Of a stretch of DNA of 64,000 bases, positions 44,969 to 55,735 are shown in pieces. A program made the translations under genes and the position numbers. The notes under the pieces were generated by a model. It searched no databases. It worked only from the letters and a program-made list of their open reading frames with translations, and was not told the DNA's origin. The stretch is from Litoreibacter albidus. GTDB lineage: Bacteria; Pseudomonadota; Alphaproteobacteria; Rhodobacterales; Rhodobacteraceae. Position 1 is the first letter of the stretch. Every line of letters starts with the position of its first letter. The stretch covers positions 1 to 64,000 of the forward strand of contig NZ_FNOI01000008.1 in assembly GCF_900107015.1 (NCBI RefSeq), in the 5' to 3' direction.

Positions 44969-46222
44969 CTAGGTTCTCGGCAGTCGCAAACGTAAGGCCC
45001 CGTACAGGGCCAGCCCAACACATACGATTGCGCCAAAGACGTAGGGCGTCCGGAGTGCGGCCTCCCGCCCGATATCTCCCTCTAACGTCGTGACCAGAAA
45101 GCCCGCGAAGAGTGCGCCCAGCGGGATCGAACCCCAGCCAAAGAAGCGGTAGATCGAATTCACGCGCCCCAAAAGGGCGTCTGGGATCAAACGCTGGCGC
45201 AGGGAGACGGTGACGACGTTCCACGTGATCCCGCTCGCCATCTCCAAGAATAGCGCGCAGCCAGCGAGCCACGCGTTCGATGTGAGGGCTAGGATAACGA
45301 ATGGGAGCGGGAAGATTGCCAGCGCGCCCAAGACACAGGCTTGCGCGCCGAAGCGACGTACCAGCCGTGGGCCGACCATGCCGCCAAAAACACCGCCTGC
45401 CGCCCCTGCGGTTAGCAAAAATCCGTGGCCAGCGGCATCTAGCCCCATAATCTCTTGCGACAAAAGCACCAGCATTGTCGCGCTCATCATGATCACAAAG
45501 TTCAGCACGCCTAGCATCAATGCCAGGCGAAGGATCAACGGCTGTCCTTGCATCCACACTGCCCCCTCGCGCAGTTGCGACCAGAAGCCATCCACCGTGT
45601 GAACCCGCACGCGCGGCATCATTGCGATTTGCCAAACAAGGAAGGCGGCAACCCCGAATGTTGCGGCATCCACAAGAAACGGCGCAGGTACCGCGAGTGC
45701 GATCAGCAGGCCAGCCACCGGAGGGCCGACAAACTGCCCCATGATCTGCTCAATGCTCCAAAGCTGCCCGTTGGCGCGTTCCAGATCTTGTTTGTCCACG
45801 ACCGAGGGCAGGGCGGTTTGCGCCGCGTTGTCGCGCAGCACTTCTGCGCTTCCGAGCAGGAAGGCCGCCGCGCATAGACCAATGATCAAGGACAGGGCTT
45901 CGGCAGCATCATTTGCCAAGGGCATAGGAGGGGCCGATAGAATCAGCCCGATTACGCCCATCGTTAAAACCGTGCGCAGCACATCTGCACCGACCATCAG
46001 GCGCTGCCGGTCCATCCGGTCCGTGATCACGCCTGCGGGCAGTGAAAACAGCAACCATGGCAGCCGTGTGGCAGCCGCCACAGCGGCAATTAACAGCGGA
46101 TCGCGGGTGATTAGGGTCGCAAGCCACGGAAATGCCAGCGCAGAAATGCCATCGCCTAAATTGGAAACTGCGGTGGCTGAAAACAGCAAGCGATAGTTCC
46201 GGTTGGCAGCAAATAGCGACAT
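44969..46222 (-). CDS. MFS transporter, 417 aa
   Basis: Major-facilitator permease with 12 predicted helices. The cytoplasmic loop GVITDRMDRQRLMVGAD is the MFS motif A analogue, and LPSVVDKQDLERANGQLWSIEQIMGQFVGPP, seen here in parts, matches the EntS/MFS-3 type of exporters. It shares the intergenic region with xthA divergently. Substrate unknown; drug or siderophore export is plausible for this branch. Confidence 0.9.
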   Translation of the reverse strand: MSLFAANRNYRLLFSATAVSNLGDGISALAFPWLATLITRDPLLIAAVAAATRLPWLLFSLPAGVITDRMDRQRLMVGADVLRTVLTMGVIGLILSAPPMPLANDAAEALSLIIGLCAAAFLLGSAEVLRDNAAQTALPSVVDKQDLERANGQLWSIEQIMGQFVGPPVAGLLIALAVPAPFLVDAATFGVAAFLVWQIAMMPRVRVHTVDGFWSQLREGAVWMQGQPLILRLALMLGVLNFVIMMSATMLVLLSQEIMGLDAAGHGFLLTAGAAGGVFGGMVGPRLVRRFGAQACVLGALAIFPLPFVILALTSNAWLAGCALFLEMASGITWNVVTVSLRQRLIPDALLGRVNSIYRFFGWGSIPLGALFAGFLVTTLEGDIGREAALRTPYVFGAIVCVGLALYGALRLRLPRT

Positions 46223-46292
46223 AAAATGTTTCCCTGTGGTGCTGAAGCGAACGTCGGACTAATCTCGCGCCAAGTCAAACCGGAGAACAGCT

Positions 46293-47081
46293 ATGTCATT
46301 CACGCTCGCCACTTGGAATATCAACTCCGTCCGTCTGCGCGAGGAGTTGGTGCTAAAACTGCTCAGCGAGGAGGCGCCGGATGTTTTGTGCCTGCAAGAA
46401 TGCAAAAGCCCCGTCGATAAGATCCCGCTGGAGGGGTTTCAGGCGCTTGGATACAATCACATCGTAGCGCGCGGCCAAAAGGGCTATAACGGCGTCGCAA
46501 TCATCTCTCGGCTGCCGATGGTTGAGGCGGGCGCGGAAGATTACGCATCCTTGGGCCACGCGCGCCACATCGCGGGTCGTTTGGAAAACGGCGTGACGAT
46601 CCATAACCACTATGTTCCGGCGGGCGGCGATGTACCTGACCGCGCCGTGAACGACAAGTTTGGCAACAAGCTCGACTACCTAACCGAGATGCGTGACGCC
46701 TTCCACGCCGATAAGCCCAGCAAATCCATCCTAGTGGGCGACCTTAACATCGCACCACGGGAGGATGATGTATGGTCCCACAAGAAGCTGCTGAAGGTCG
46801 TCAGCCACACGCCCATTGAGGTAGAGCATTTCGGCGAGGTCATGGACGCGGGTGGCTGGTCCGACGTGACGCGCAACGATATTCCCGACGGTCTGCTATA
46901 TTCATGGTGGTCTTACCGCGCCCGCGACTGGGACGCGGCAGACAAGGGCCGCCGGTTGGACCACGTCTGGGCAACCCCCGATATCGCATCGGCTGGTCAC
47001 TCCTCGCGGATCGTGCGCACCGCCCGCGGGTGGGAAAAGCCCTCCGATCACGCGCCGGTATTTGCGACATTTGATCTTTGA
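46293..47081 (+). CDS. xthA: Exodeoxyribonuclease III / AP endonuclease, 262 aa
   Basis: Base-excision repair nuclease of the EEP fold. It has LATWNINSVRLR, DVLCLQECKSP (metal Glu), YNGVAIISR, LVGDLNIAPREDDVWSH and the terminal RLDHVWATPDI with PSDHAPVFATF (catalytic His). All catalytic motifs are intact. ATG at 46293 directly precedes the first strand. The YbbN-like gene follows after 53 bases. Confidence 0.96.
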   Translation: MSFTLATWNINSVRLREELVLKLLSEEAPDVLCLQECKSPVDKIPLEGFQALGYNHIVARGQKGYNGVAIISRLPMVEAGAEDYASLGHARHIAGRLENGVTIHNHYVPAGGDVPDRAVNDKFGNKLDYLTEMRDAFHADKPSKSILVGDLNIAPREDDVWSHKKLLKVVSHTPIEVEHFGEVMDAGGWSDVTRNDIPDGLLYSWWSYRARDWDAADKGRRLDHVWATPDIASAGHSSRIVRTARGWEKPSDHAPVFATFDL

Positions 47082-47134
47082 GCAAAGAGCGCACATATAC
47101 AGGGCAACTTAGCCTAAACTCCGAGGAACAGAGC

Positions 47135-48052
47135 ATGCTTGAACTCAACGTAGGTGGCATTCCCGCTGGCGGGACCGACCTGATTAAGGACACCAGCGAA
47201 GCAACTTTCATGGTCGATGTTGTCGAAGCGAGCCATGAAGTCCCTGTGATTGTTGACTTTTGGGCGCCTTGGTGTGGCCCGTGCAAGACTTTGGGCCCTG
47301 CGCTGGAAGCCGCCGTAAAAGACGCCAAAGGCGCCGTGAAGATGGTGAAGGTCGACGTCGACCAGAACCAGCAAATCGCGGCCCAGTTGCAAATCCAGTC
47401 CATCCCGACCGTCTATGCATTCTACAAAGGGAAGCCGATTGATGCCTTTCAAGGCGCGCTTCCTGCAAGCGAAATCAAAGGGTTCATCGACAAGCTGATC
47501 GCCGAATCCGGTGGTGAAGTAGACGACGGCTTGGGCGAGGCCATCGCCGCCGCTGAAGCCATGTTGGAAGACGGCGACGTAGCCGACGCCGCCCAAACCT
47601 TCGAAGCCATTCTGGGCGAAGAGCCGAACAACCCTGCTGCCTACGCGGGCCTGATCCGCGCGCAATTGGCGCTGGAAGATCTCGACAAAGCGTCCGAATT
47701 GCTGGCCAACGCGCCGGCAGAGCTGAACGGCTTGCCGGAAATCGAATCCGTGCGCGCGCAATTGGAACTGTTGCAACAAGCCGCAGACACCGGCCCCGCA
47801 GCGGAGCTTCAAGCTGCGGTTGATGCAAACGCCGATGACCATCAGGCACGGCTGGATCTGGCCGTTGCGCTGCACGCGGCAGGCGATGCCGCGGGGGCTG
47901 TTGATCACTTGCTGGAACTGTTCCGCCGTGATCGCGAATGGAACGATGGCGCGGCTAAGGCACAGCTCTTCACCGTCTTCGACGCGCTGAAGGCCGATGA
48001 TCCAGTTGTTCTGAATGGTCGGCGTAAATTGTCGTCGATGATATTTGTCTGA
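47135..48052 (+). CDS. YbbN-like thioredoxin with TPR domain (co-chaperone family), 305 aa
   Basis: The N-terminal thioredoxin fold has FWAPWCGPCKTLGP at about 42-55, so it keeps the redox Cys pair that E. coli YbbN (CnoX) lacks. SIPTVYAFYKG gives the cis-Pro. The C-terminal about 160 residues are helical tetratricopeptide-like repeats (DVADAAQTFEAILGEEPNN, AYAGLIRAQLALEDLDKAS). ATG at 47135 follows GAGGA; the longer frame to 47078 overlaps xthA. Probably protects proteins under oxidative stress. Confidence 0.92.
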   Translation: MLELNVGGIPAGGTDLIKDTSEATFMVDVVEASHEVPVIVDFWAPWCGPCKTLGPALEAAVKDAKGAVKMVKVDVDQNQQIAAQLQIQSIPTVYAFYKGKPIDAFQGALPASEIKGFIDKLIAESGGEVDDGLGEAIAAAEAMLEDGDVADAAQTFEAILGEEPNNPAAYAGLIRAQLALEDLDKASELLANAPAELNGLPEIESVRAQLELLQQAADTGPAAELQAAVDANADDHQARLDLAVALHAAGDAAGAVDHLLELFRRDREWNDGAAKAQLFTVFDALKADDPVVLNGRRKLSSMIFV

Positions 48053-48073
48053 TGGCGCGGGCGGGCTAAGTGC

Positions 48074-48721
48074 ATGCGTATGATGAACCCAGCAGACCTC
48101 CCAGATACCATTCCGCTTTTCCCTTTGCCCGGCGCGCTTTTGCTGCCTCGGGCAAGGTTGCCACTGCAACTTTTTGAACCTCGCTACTTGCAGATGTTTG
48201 AGGACGTCCTGAAGACGCCTCAGCGTTTGATCGGCATGGTGCAACCGCTGCGTACGGTGGACGGCGACGATAAGTTGCATACTGTCGGCTGTGCGGGGCG
48301 TGTGACCCAGTTTTCCGAAACCGAAGACGGGCGCTACATGATGACCCTGACCGGTGTCTCGCGGTTTGAAATCGCGCAAGAGGTGACGGGATTTAGCGCG
48401 TACCGCAATGCGGATGTGATGTGGTCGGCGTTCGGGCGCGATTTGGGGAAAGCCGAAACCGACGCGGGTTTTGATAGACCTAAGTTCATGAACCTGTTGA
48501 AAAAGTTTTTCGACGCGGAGGAGCTACGCACCGACTGGGACGGCCTGAAAGAAGCCGAGACAGAGATGTTGATCAACACGCTCTCGATGCTTTGCCCGTT
48601 CGAGCCGGAAGAGAAGCAAGCCCTGCTAGAGGCGCCAACACTGGCCGCGCGACGCGAAACATTGACGACGTTGATTGAATTCTCACTACGTGGCGGCACC
48701 GCCGAGGAGACCCTGCAATGA
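48074..48721 (+). CDS. Lon N-terminal (LON substrate-binding) domain protein, 215 aa
   Basis: The N-terminal LON domain alone, without ATPase or protease: [31 protein letters not shown], cited in parts as [15 protein letters not shown] and [11 protein letters not shown], then [28 protein letters not shown] helical C-terminal bundle follows. Start could also be the ATG at 48080 or 48083. It overlaps the Trm112-like gene by four bases, and the order ybbN-lon_N-trm112 is common in alphaproteobacteria. Function unknown. Confidence 0.9.
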   Translation: MRMMNPADLPDTIPLFPLPGALLLPRARLPLQLFEPRYLQMFEDVLKTPQRLIGMVQPLRTVDGDDKLHTVGCAGRVTQFSETEDGRYMMTLTGVSRFEIAQEVTGFSAYRNADVMWSAFGRDLGKAETDAGFDRPKFMNLLKKFFDAEELRTDWDGLKEAETEMLINTLSMLCPFEPEEKQALLEAPTLAARRETLTTLIEFSLRGGTAEETLQ

Positions 48722-48897
48722 CTGAAACAAGCTTTGACCGACACATGCTTGAAGGTTTGGTGTGCCCCGTCACGCAGGCCACGCTGTCTTACGACGCGGA
48801 CAAGCAGGAGCTGGTTTCCAAGGGCGCAAAACTGGCGTTTCCCATCCGTGGCGGCATTCCCATCATGTTAGTCGACGAAGCCCGCAAGCTGGATTAA
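48718..48897 (+). CDS. Trm112-like protein, 59 aa
   Basis: This short gene is too small for most ORF cut-offs. It begins [20 protein letters not shown] and ends with [19 protein letters not shown], both hallmarks of the Trm112/YcaR family (zinc-ribbon-like fold). One Cys is visible where the family often has more, so zinc binding may be lost. Such proteins act as small partners, for example of methyltransferases. Its ATG overlaps the preceding stop (ATGA) and it ends tail to tail with the UbiH-type gene, four bases overlapping. Confidence 0.9.
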   Translation: MTETSFDRHMLEGLVCPVTQATLSYDADKQELVSKGAKLAFPIRGGIPIMLVDEARKLD

Positions 48898-50120
48898 AGC
48901 GCGCGCCCCTGTAGCAATCGAGGCAAGTCACCAGTTAGGCCCGCCGCCTCTCGGATAAAGTTGCGGCGCAAGGCTGGGAAGGCATTCACCAGACCCATGC
49001 CAATATCGCGACCTGCGCGGAGTATTGGGTTATCGTTTGAAAACAGACCGTTAAAGCTGTTCGTCGCCATCGCGAGTGTCGCGGTGTCAAAGCGTCGCCA
49101 CTCCGCATAACGGGCCAAAACCGCGTCGGTGCCGATGTCTTCGCCACGCCGACGCGCTTCTACCAGCACCTCTGCCAAGGCACCAATATCGCGCAGCCCA
49201 AGGTTTAGCCCTTGGCCCGCAATTGGGTGAACCCCGTGCGCAGCATCGCCGACCAAGACCAAACGCTGATCCACCAGTCGGCTCGCAAGAGTCAGGTTCA
49301 TGGGGTAGGAGAATCGCGCACCCGCGACGTGGATATCACCCAGAAAATCACCGAACGCAGGGCGCAACGCGTTGATGAAGTCGTCGTCATCTAGCGCCGA
49401 CAGCTCCGCCGCTCGGGCATGGGTTTCGGCCCAGACGATAGACGACCTGCTGCCTGTCAAAGGCAAGATCGCCAGTGGTCCCGCAGGCATGAAAAATTGA
49501 TGCGCTATGCCGTTGTGCGGAAGAGCGTGGCCGATCGCTGCCACCAAGGCGGTTTGGCCGTAATCCTTGAAACTGCGGGTGATGCCCGCACGCTCTGCCA
49601 CGCCGCTGCGCCGACCATCGCACCCTACCAGCAAGCGCGCGCGGATGGTTTTACCCGACGCCAGCGAAATGCGCGCGCCAGTGTGGTCGACGGATTGCGC
49701 AACCACGGTGTCAGGCGTCACATGCTTGATGCGCGTGTCGGATGCGATTTTTGCCAGAAAGGCACGCCTCAGATGGCGGTCCTCTACCATGTAGCCCATC
49801 GGACCTTCTTCGATCTCGGCGTGGTCGAAATGCATCCAGAACGGCGACGGGCCTTCGCCCGCACGACCGTCAGTGACCTTAATTTCCAACATGGGCTGGG
49901 CATCTGCGGCGATGTCCGCCCAAAGCCCCACAGCTTCAAGCAGGCGTTTAGATGCCAGTGCAAGGGCGTAGGACCGCCCGTCAAAACTGTCACTTTTCGC
50001 CGTGTCGACGGCAAGGCTATCCACCAAGGTGACCGAAAGCCCGCCGCTAGACAGGGCAATGGCAAGGGCGCAGCCGTTTAAGCCGCCGCCGACAATCGCG
50101 ATTTCGCTATCATATTCCAT
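48894..50120 (-). CDS. UbiH/UbiF-type FAD-dependent monooxygenase, 408 aa
   Basis: Flavin hydroxylase of the ubiquinone pathway type. FAD motif [19 protein letters not shown] is at the N-terminus, [13 protein letters not shown] in the middle, and [26 protein letters not shown] near the end, all as in UbiH/F/VisC. ATG at 50120 begins at the first strand; a longer frame to 50243 runs over the spacer. Ring position specificity cannot be told. It probably hydroxylates a ubiquinone precursor at the membrane. Confidence 0.9.
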   Translation of the reverse strand: MEYDSEIAIVGGGLNGCALAIALSSGGLSVTLVDSLAVDTAKSDSFDGRSYALALASKRLLEAVGLWADIAADAQPMLEIKVTDGRAGEGPSPFWMHFDHAEIEEGPMGYMVEDRHLRRAFLAKIASDTRIKHVTPDTVVAQSVDHTGARISLASGKTIRARLLVGCDGRRSGVAERAGITRSFKDYGQTALVAAIGHALPHNGIAHQFFMPAGPLAILPLTGSRSSIVWAETHARAAELSALDDDDFINALRPAFGDFLGDIHVAGARFSYPMNLTLASRLVDQRLVLVGDAAHGVHPIAGQGLNLGLRDIGALAEVLVEARRRGEDIGTDAVLARYAEWRRFDTATLAMATNSFNGLFSNDNPILRAGRDIGMGLVNAFPALRRNFIREAAGLTGDLPRLLQGRAL

Positions 50121-50367
50121 ACCCCTCAATATGAGTGGATGCGCCGGATTGTCCATGCGCTGTGCTGACGCGTTCCAACTGGCCTGTGGGTATTGGCAGC
50201 CCCGACAGTTCCCCTCTACGAAGCTAAAGGGCCAAAAAGTCACAGGCGTGTGACCACATTGCTGAAATCACGGTCCTTTTTCTGGACGATACGCCGTTCG
50301 GTGGGATAGCTTGGGGGTAACGGGGCAATAATGATCCCGATCCTTGAGGCAGTAAAAGTAGGTCCCA

Positions 50368-51540
50368 ATGACCTTTCCTGAGCGGTTTTCGAACCTGCCA
50401 CCATATGCATTTCCGCGTTTGCGGTCGCTTCTCGCCGGCATAGAGCCGGGCGGAGTGCCTGTGGACATGACGATCGGATCGCCATTGCATCCGTTCCCGC
50501 ATTGGATCACCGACATTGTTGTGGAGCACGCGGCCGGTTTTGGTGGCTACCCGCCAAACGACGGAACGCCAGAGTTGCAGTCCGCAATTGCGGCTTGGAT
50601 TGCGCGCAGATACGGCGTTGCCGTTGATGCGGCGACGCAGATATTGCCTTTGAACGGCACGCGTGAAGGGCTGTTCAACGCGGCGTTGGCGCTGTGTCCT
50701 GAAGACAAGAACGGCACGCCGGTCGTGCTTATGCCGAACCCGTTTTACCAAGTTTACGCGGTTGCGTCTCTCGCCGCTGGTGCGGAACCGATTTACGTGC
50801 CTGCAACGTTGGACACAGGATTTCTGCCTGATTTCGCGGCGCTGCCAGCCGATGTGTTGAACCGCACGGCTGTGGCGTACCTATGCTCGCCCTCCAACCC
50901 GCAAGGCGCGGTTGCGACCGCAGAGTATTGGGCTGACCTGCTGGCGCTGGCCGAAAAATACGACTTCAAGATTTTCGCGGACGAATGCTATTCGGAGATT
51001 TACCGTGAGGCGGCGCCAATGGGCGCGCTGACGGCGGGCAAGGATCTGGACCCCGAACGCGTGGTTCTGTTCAACTCGCTCTCCAAACGCTCCAACCTTG
51101 CGGGTCTTCGGTCCGGCTTCGTGGCAAGCGGCCCTGAGAACATGAAACGCCTGAAGGCGCTGCGGGCCTACGCCGGCGCACCTTTGCCACTGCCGCTGCA
51201 ACGGGTTGCGGAAAAGGTTTGGGCGGACGAAGAACACGTAAAAGCCAACCGCGCGCTTTACCGTGAGAAGCTGGATTTCAGTGACACGCTGTTTGACGAG
51301 ATAGACGGTTACAAATCGCCCGAGGCTGGCTTCTTCTTGTGGTTGCCCGTCCCAGACGGGGAGGCGGCGACGACCCAGCTTTGGTCCAAGACCGGCGTGA
51401 AAGTGTTGCCCGGGGCGTATCTGGGCCGCGATTATCAGGGCACGAACCCTGGACAGAATTATATCCGGGTGGCGTTGGTCGCCCCAATGAACGAACTGCA
51501 GCCAGGGCTAACCCTGCTCAAGAGCTGCATATACGGTTGA
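50368..51540 (+). CDS. Class I/II PLP-dependent aminotransferase (DapC-like candidate), 390 aa
   Basis: Fold-type I aminotransferase with [53 protein letters not shown] and the PLP-Lys in [26 protein letters not shown] holds the substrate-binding Arg. The gene is directly before ftsK in Rhodobacterales and may be the succinyldiaminopimelate transaminase of lysine/cell-wall synthesis, but the sequence does not separate this from aspartate- or alanine-type enzymes. Followed by ftsK after 16 bases. Confidence 0.88.
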   Translation: MTFPERFSNLPPYAFPRLRSLLAGIEPGGVPVDMTIGSPLHPFPHWITDIVVEHAAGFGGYPPNDGTPELQSAIAAWIARRYGVAVDAATQILPLNGTREGLFNAALALCPEDKNGTPVVLMPNPFYQVYAVASLAAGAEPIYVPATLDTGFLPDFAALPADVLNRTAVAYLCSPSNPQGAVATAEYWADLLALAEKYDFKIFADECYSEIYREAAPMGALTAGKDLDPERVVLFNSLSKRSNLAGLRSGFVASGPENMKRLKALRAYAGAPLPLPLQRVAEKVWADEEHVKANRALYREKLDFSDTLFDEIDGYKSPEAGFFLWLPVPDGEAATTQLWSKTGVKVLPGAYLGRDYQGTNPGQNYIRVALVAPMNELQPGLTLLKSCIYG

Positions 51541-51556
51541 AGGTGAGGAAGTAGTT

Positions 51557-54364
51557 ATGGCGTATCAGGCAAGGCCACGCGATCCGTTTTTGGACAGCGA
51601 TATGCAAGCAGCAATCGAGAAGAGGGGCAAGGAGCTCTTCGGCTTCGGTCTGCTCGCGATCGGCGTCATGGTAACCATGTTGCTGCTGTCTTACGTGCCA
51701 GAGGACCCAAGCTGGATGTCCGCCACCGACGAGCCTGCGAAAAACTGGCTGGGCCGCTACGGCGCATACCTCGCGAGCCCGTTGTTCATCATCGTCGGTT
51801 TCGGCGCGTGGGCCATTCCGTTCGTCGCCATCGTGTGGGGGCTTCGTTTCGTCATGCATCGCGGTGAAGACCGCGCGATCAGCCGCCTGATCTTTGCGCC
51901 GTTGGCCATTGCCTTGGCATCGGTTTACGCCTCCACTCATGTTCCGGTTAGCGAATGGACGCACTCCTTCGGGTTGGGCGGTTTGTTCGGGGACACTGTT
52001 CTGGGCGCGATTCTGGGCGTTGCACCAATTAGCGCCACCTTTGGCCTGAAGGTCTTGGCGTTCATCGTGTTCTTCGGCCTGATTTTCCTGTCCTTGTTCG
52101 TGCTTGGCTTTGACCGCGAGGAAATCAAAACCGCCGCGCGTTTCATGTTGGTTGGTGTCATCCTGACCTACGCCAGCATCATGAAAATTTTGGGCTCCAC
52201 AGGTAAGGGCGCTGTCTTTGCGGCGGCTAAGGCCAATGATATTCGCCTCCAGCGCAAAGAAGCACGGATGAACGCTGCGGTTGAGACGTACCAAGACGAC
52301 GTGCCGATTGAAGGCCCATCCCTGCGCCGCGCCCCTATCGTGCACGCGCCGCAACCTGTTGCTGATACCTACCAAGATTTAGAACAGCCCGTGGCCAAGC
52401 CCAGCCTGCTGGCGCGCCTGCCGGGTCTGAAACCCTTGTTAGAGCCTGATTACGATGATGAACCCGCTGTGATCCATGACGATGTGGACCCAGAGGATCG
52501 CATCAAGTCCAAGATCTCGGACGTGATCAAAAACCGTGGTCGCCGGACCAAACCGCTGGAATACGTGGAGGAGCCAGCCCTACGGCCGGAGCCTCAGCTT
52601 ACTCGTGGTCGTGGGCCCGAACCGCTTCGCATAGAGCCTAAACTGCGTGAAACACCTGCACCAGAGTACATGCAAGATGACCACGACGCGGTGATCGAGC
52701 CTGCTCCGGCAGCACCTGCGCCGACCATCAACCGGATGAACGCACCGCTGACCAAACCCGTCGTGCAACAGCCCGTCCGCAAGCCCGTCGCGCAATCTAA
52801 ACGTGCCGAAGCCGAGGCGCAGCCCGCGTTGCAGTTTGAAGACAGCGCGTCGGATTTCGAGTTGCCGCCGCTTAGCCTGTTGACCCCAGCCTCCACCGTA
52901 GAACGCCACGTTCTTAGTGACGAGGCATTGGAAGAAAACGCGCGGATGCTGGAAGCCGTCCTTGATGACTACGGCGTAAAAGGGGAGATCGTGTCCGTTC
53001 GCCCCGGCCCAGTTGTTACCATGTACGAGTTGGAACCAGCGCCCGGCCTGAAAGCATCCCGCGTGATTGGTCTGTCTGACGATATCGCACGGTCCATGTC
53101 CGCGCTGTCGGCGCGTGTGTCTACTGTACCGGGTCGCACGGTCATCGGGATCGAATTGCCCAACGATAAACGCGAAATGGTCGTGCTGCGCGAAATCCTC
53201 GCCGCGCGTGACTTCGGCGACGGCAACCAGAAGTTGCCATTGGCACTGGGTAAGGACATCGGCGGTGACCCTGTCGTGGCCAACCTCGCGAAAATGCCTC
53301 ACCTCCTGATCGCGGGGACAACCGGTTCCGGTAAATCTGTGGCAATCAACACGATGATCCTGTCGCTACTCTATAAGCTGACGCCGGATGAATGCCGCCT
53401 GATCATGATCGACCCTAAAATGCTGGAACTCAGCGTCTATGACGGCATCCCACACTTGCTTAGCCCAGTCGTAACAGACCCTAAGAAGGCCGTTGTGGCC
53501 CTCAAGTGGACTGTGGGCGAGATGGAAGAGCGCTACCGCAAAATGTCCAAAATGGGCGTGCGCAACATCGACGGCTATAACAGCCGCGTCAAAGATGCGC
53601 TTGCTAAGGGTGAGATGTTCACCCGCACCGTCCAGACAGGTTTCGACGACGAGACAGGGGAACCGATTTTCGAGACCGAAGAGTTCCAGCCCGAAACCAT
53701 GCCATACATCGTGGTTGTGGTGGACGAGATGGCCGACCTGATGATGGTTGCCGGCAAGGAAATCGAAGCCTGTATCCAGCGCCTTGCACAGATGGCGCGG
53801 GCGTCCGGTATCCACCTGATCATGGCGACGCAACGCCCTTCGGTCGATGTTATCACTGGTACGATCAAGGCCAACTTCCCGACGCGTATTTCCTTCCAAG
53901 TGACGTCGAAAATTGACAGTCGCACAATCCTTGGTGAAATGGGGGCGGAGCAGCTCTTGGGTATGGGCGACATGTTGTACATGGCCGGTGGCTCCAAGAT
54001 TACGCGTATTCACGGGCCATTCGTGTCGGATGAGGAGGTTGAGGAAATCGTCAACCACCTGAAATCATTCGGGCCACCATCTTACATGTCCGGCGTGGTC
54101 GAAGGGCCGGCAGACGAAAAATCCAACGACATCGACATGGTGCTTGGCCTTGGCGGCAACACCGACGGCGAAGATGCGCTCTATGACACGGCGGTGCAAA
54201 TCGTCCTGAAGGACCGCAAGTGTTCCACCTCCTATATCCAGCGCAAGCTGGCGATCGGCTACAACAAGGCAGCCCGCCTTGTGGAGCAGATGGAGGAGGA
54301 GGGCGTTGTCTCCCAAGCCAACCATGTTGGTAAACGTGAGATACTTGTGCCAGAGCAGCACTAG
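51557..54364 (+). CDS. ftsK: DNA translocase FtsK, 935 aa
   Basis: Septum-bound motor that clears chromosome dimers at division. The N-terminal about 200 residues hold four membrane helices, followed by a low-complexity Pro/Glu linker. Then comes the RecA-like motor: [18 protein letters not shown] (Walker A about 587-594), [13 protein letters not shown] (Walker B) and [15 protein letters not shown]. The C-terminal gamma winged helix, about 65 residues ([20 protein letters not shown]), reads KOPS sites. The linker is short compared with E. coli (1329 aa). Confidence 0.96.
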   Translation: MAYQARPRDPFLDSDMQAAIEKRGKELFGFGLLAIGVMVTMLLLSYVPEDPSWMSATDEPAKNWLGRYGAYLASPLFIIVGFGAWAIPFVAIVWGLRFVMHRGEDRAISRLIFAPLAIALASVYASTHVPVSEWTHSFGLGGLFGDTVLGAILGVAPISATFGLKVLAFIVFFGLIFLSLFVLGFDREEIKTAARFMLVGVILTYASIMKILGSTGKGAVFAAAKANDIRLQRKEARMNAAVETYQDDVPIEGPSLRRAPIVHAPQPVADTYQDLEQPVAKPSLLARLPGLKPLLEPDYDDEPAVIHDDVDPEDRIKSKISDVIKNRGRRTKPLEYVEEPALRPEPQLTRGRGPEPLRIEPKLRETPAPEYMQDDHDAVIEPAPAAPAPTINRMNAPLTKPVVQQPVRKPVAQSKRAEAEAQPALQFEDSASDFELPPLSLLTPASTVERHVLSDEALEENARMLEAVLDDYGVKGEIVSVRPGPVVTMYELEPAPGLKASRVIGLSDDIARSMSALSARVSTVPGRTVIGIELPNDKREMVVLREILAARDFGDGNQKLPLALGKDIGGDPVVANLAKMPHLLIAGTTGSGKSVAINTMILSLLYKLTPDECRLIMIDPKMLELSVYDGIPHLLSPVVTDPKKAVVALKWTVGEMEERYRKMSKMGVRNIDGYNSRVKDALAKGEMFTRTVQTGFDDETGEPIFETEEFQPETMPYIVVVVDEMADLMMVAGKEIEACIQRLAQMARASGIHLIMATQRPSVDVITGTIKANFPTRISFQVTSKIDSRTILGEMGAEQLLGMGDMLYMAGGSKITRIHGPFVSDEEVEEIVNHLKSFGPPSYMSGVVEGPADEKSNDIDMVLGLGGNTDGEDALYDTAVQIVLKDRKCSTSYIQRKLAIGYNKAARLVEQMEEEGVVSQANHVGKREILVPEQH

Positions 54365-54403
54365 CCTTTGCGCAATATTGCGCTCTATGTCAGCTTCGTG
54401 AAG

Positions 54404-54431
54404 GGCCGAGGGTTTAAACCCCCGGCCTTTT
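54404..54431 (+). terminator. Terminator after ftsK
   Basis: GGCCGAGGG (54404-54412) and CCCCCGGCC (54419-54427) pair with one mismatch around TTTAAA, followed by TTTT. It separates ftsK from lolA. Confidence 0.75.
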
Positions 54432-54446
54432 GCCTATCTTGAGCTT

Positions 54447-55052
54447 ATGATGATTAAACAACTGATCCTTGCCCCCATTCTGTCGCTCGCTTTGGCAGTG
54501 CCAGCTATGGCCGATAAGATTTCGCTCTCCGAAGTCTCGAAATACCTCAACAGCTTTCAAACCGCTAAGGGGGAGTTCACCCAGATCAATGGTGACGGCT
54601 CCGTCACCACCGGCGAGATCCTGATCAAACGTCCGGGCCGTATCCGCTTTGACTACGCGGCACCAGACAACAGCTTGGTGATTGCCGGCGGTAGTCAGGT
54701 GGCTGTGTTTGACCCGAAATCGAATGTCCCGCCGGAGCAGTTCCCGCTAAAGCGGACGCCTTTGAACCTGATTCTGGCACGTAAGGTTGATTTCAGCCGT
54801 TCCAACATGGTTGTTGGTCACCGCGACGATGGCACAGCCACTGTGGTGAAGGTTCAAGACCCGCAGCACCCAGAATACGGGAACATCCAGCTAAAGTTCA
54901 CCGATAATCCGGTGCAACTGCGCCAATGGGTCATCACCGATGACGCAGGCGGCCAGACGACGGTTATTCTGGGCGATCTGAAGACAGGTGTGAAAATCGG
55001 TGCGCGCCCGTTCAACATCCCACAGGAAATACAGGCACGGGGGCTTAACTAA
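54447..55052 (+). CDS. lolA: Outer-membrane lipoprotein carrier protein LolA, 201 aa
   Basis: Periplasmic chaperone that ferries lipoproteins to the outer membrane. Signal peptide LILAPILSLALAVPAMA is followed by FQTAKGEFTQINGDGSVTTGEI, RPGRIRFDYAAPDNSLVIAGG and LRQWVITDDAGGQTTVIL, all LolA blocks. ATGATG allows starts at 54447 or 54450. It is a normal family length. Confidence 0.95.
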   Translation: MMIKQLILAPILSLALAVPAMADKISLSEVSKYLNSFQTAKGEFTQINGDGSVTTGEILIKRPGRIRFDYAAPDNSLVIAGGSQVAVFDPKSNVPPEQFPLKRTPLNLILARKVDFSRSNMVVGHRDDGTATVVKVQDPQHPEYGNIQLKFTDNPVQLRQWVITDDAGGQTTVILGDLKTGVKIGARPFNIPQEIQARGLN

Positions 55053-55056
55053 GCCC

Positions 55057-55641
55057 CTACGCTTTCCCGCATCTGATCAATTGGTTGCGGTACATCTCTG
55101 AGCGGTCGGCAACGGCCTGCGATACGCGCAACAGCCAGGACTTGGCGTTATACGATCCACGGGCGAAGCCGGTACGGCCTTCATGATAGGCAAGGTACTG
55201 GCTTCGTGCGTCGTATTTGGAAATGCCCAAACGCTCTGTGCTGCCGTGCATATACCAGCCCATAAAATCGACCGCGTCGCGGAATTTTTCGCGCTTGGCG
55301 CCGAACCGGCGCTGGTCAACTTGGTATTCTTTCCACGTTGCATCCAACGCTTGGCTGAAGCCGTATGCAGAGCTTTGACGCCCCATAGGAATCACGCCAA
55401 TGGCATAGCGGAACGGCGTGCGCGCATCGCTCACGAATTTGCTCTCTTGGTGAATAGTTGCCATTTGCACGTGGACGGGAATGCCCCATTTGCGCTCCAC
55501 GGATTTCATGTCGCTCAGCCAGCTTGCGCGCTGCGATACGATCGAGCACGCGTTGTCTAAGTTCCGTGGCGGTGTGCCGCCACCGCCGCCGCATGCGGAC
55601 ACGATCAAAACTAACGCTAACGCGGTGAATATCTTTTTCAT
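55057..55641 (-). CDS. Lytic-transglycosylase-like lipoprotein (SLT-related), 194 aa
   Basis: Lipoprotein signal with lipobox VSAC (ALVLIVSACGGGGG), then a lysozyme-like domain. It has GIPVHVQMATIHQESKF with the catalytic Glu and SSAYGFSQALDATW in place of the GLMQ motif, then WYMHGSTERLGISKYDA and YLAYHEGR. It probably cleaves peptidoglycan near the outer membrane. ATG at 55641 starts at MKKIFTALAL; the frame extends further upstream to 55689 without support. It converges with lolA, four bases apart. Confidence 0.88.
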   Translation of the reverse strand: MKKIFTALALVLIVSACGGGGGTPPRNLDNACSIVSQRASWLSDMKSVERKWGIPVHVQMATIHQESKFVSDARTPFRYAIGVIPMGRQSSAYGFSQALDATWKEYQVDQRRFGAKREKFRDAVDFMGWYMHGSTERLGISKYDARSQYLAYHEGRTGFARGSYNAKSWLLRVSQAVADRSEMYRNQLIRCGKA

Positions 55642-55735
55642 GGTACCTGCTCGCCTTGATTTGGCTTTGTGCCTTTTTGGCTTTGCCAAATCTTAACGTA
55701 AATTCCACGTTACGCAAACTGCACAATCGTCAAGA

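Noticed and set aside
44748-45635. 295-residue open frame overlapping the response regulator and MFS genes
   Set aside because: It covers the response-regulator end and MFS gene in another frame; its Arg-rich composition shows it is a shadow.
47114-48379. 421-residue frame antisense to the YbbN-like gene
   Set aside because: Opposite a well-supported gene, no domain seen.
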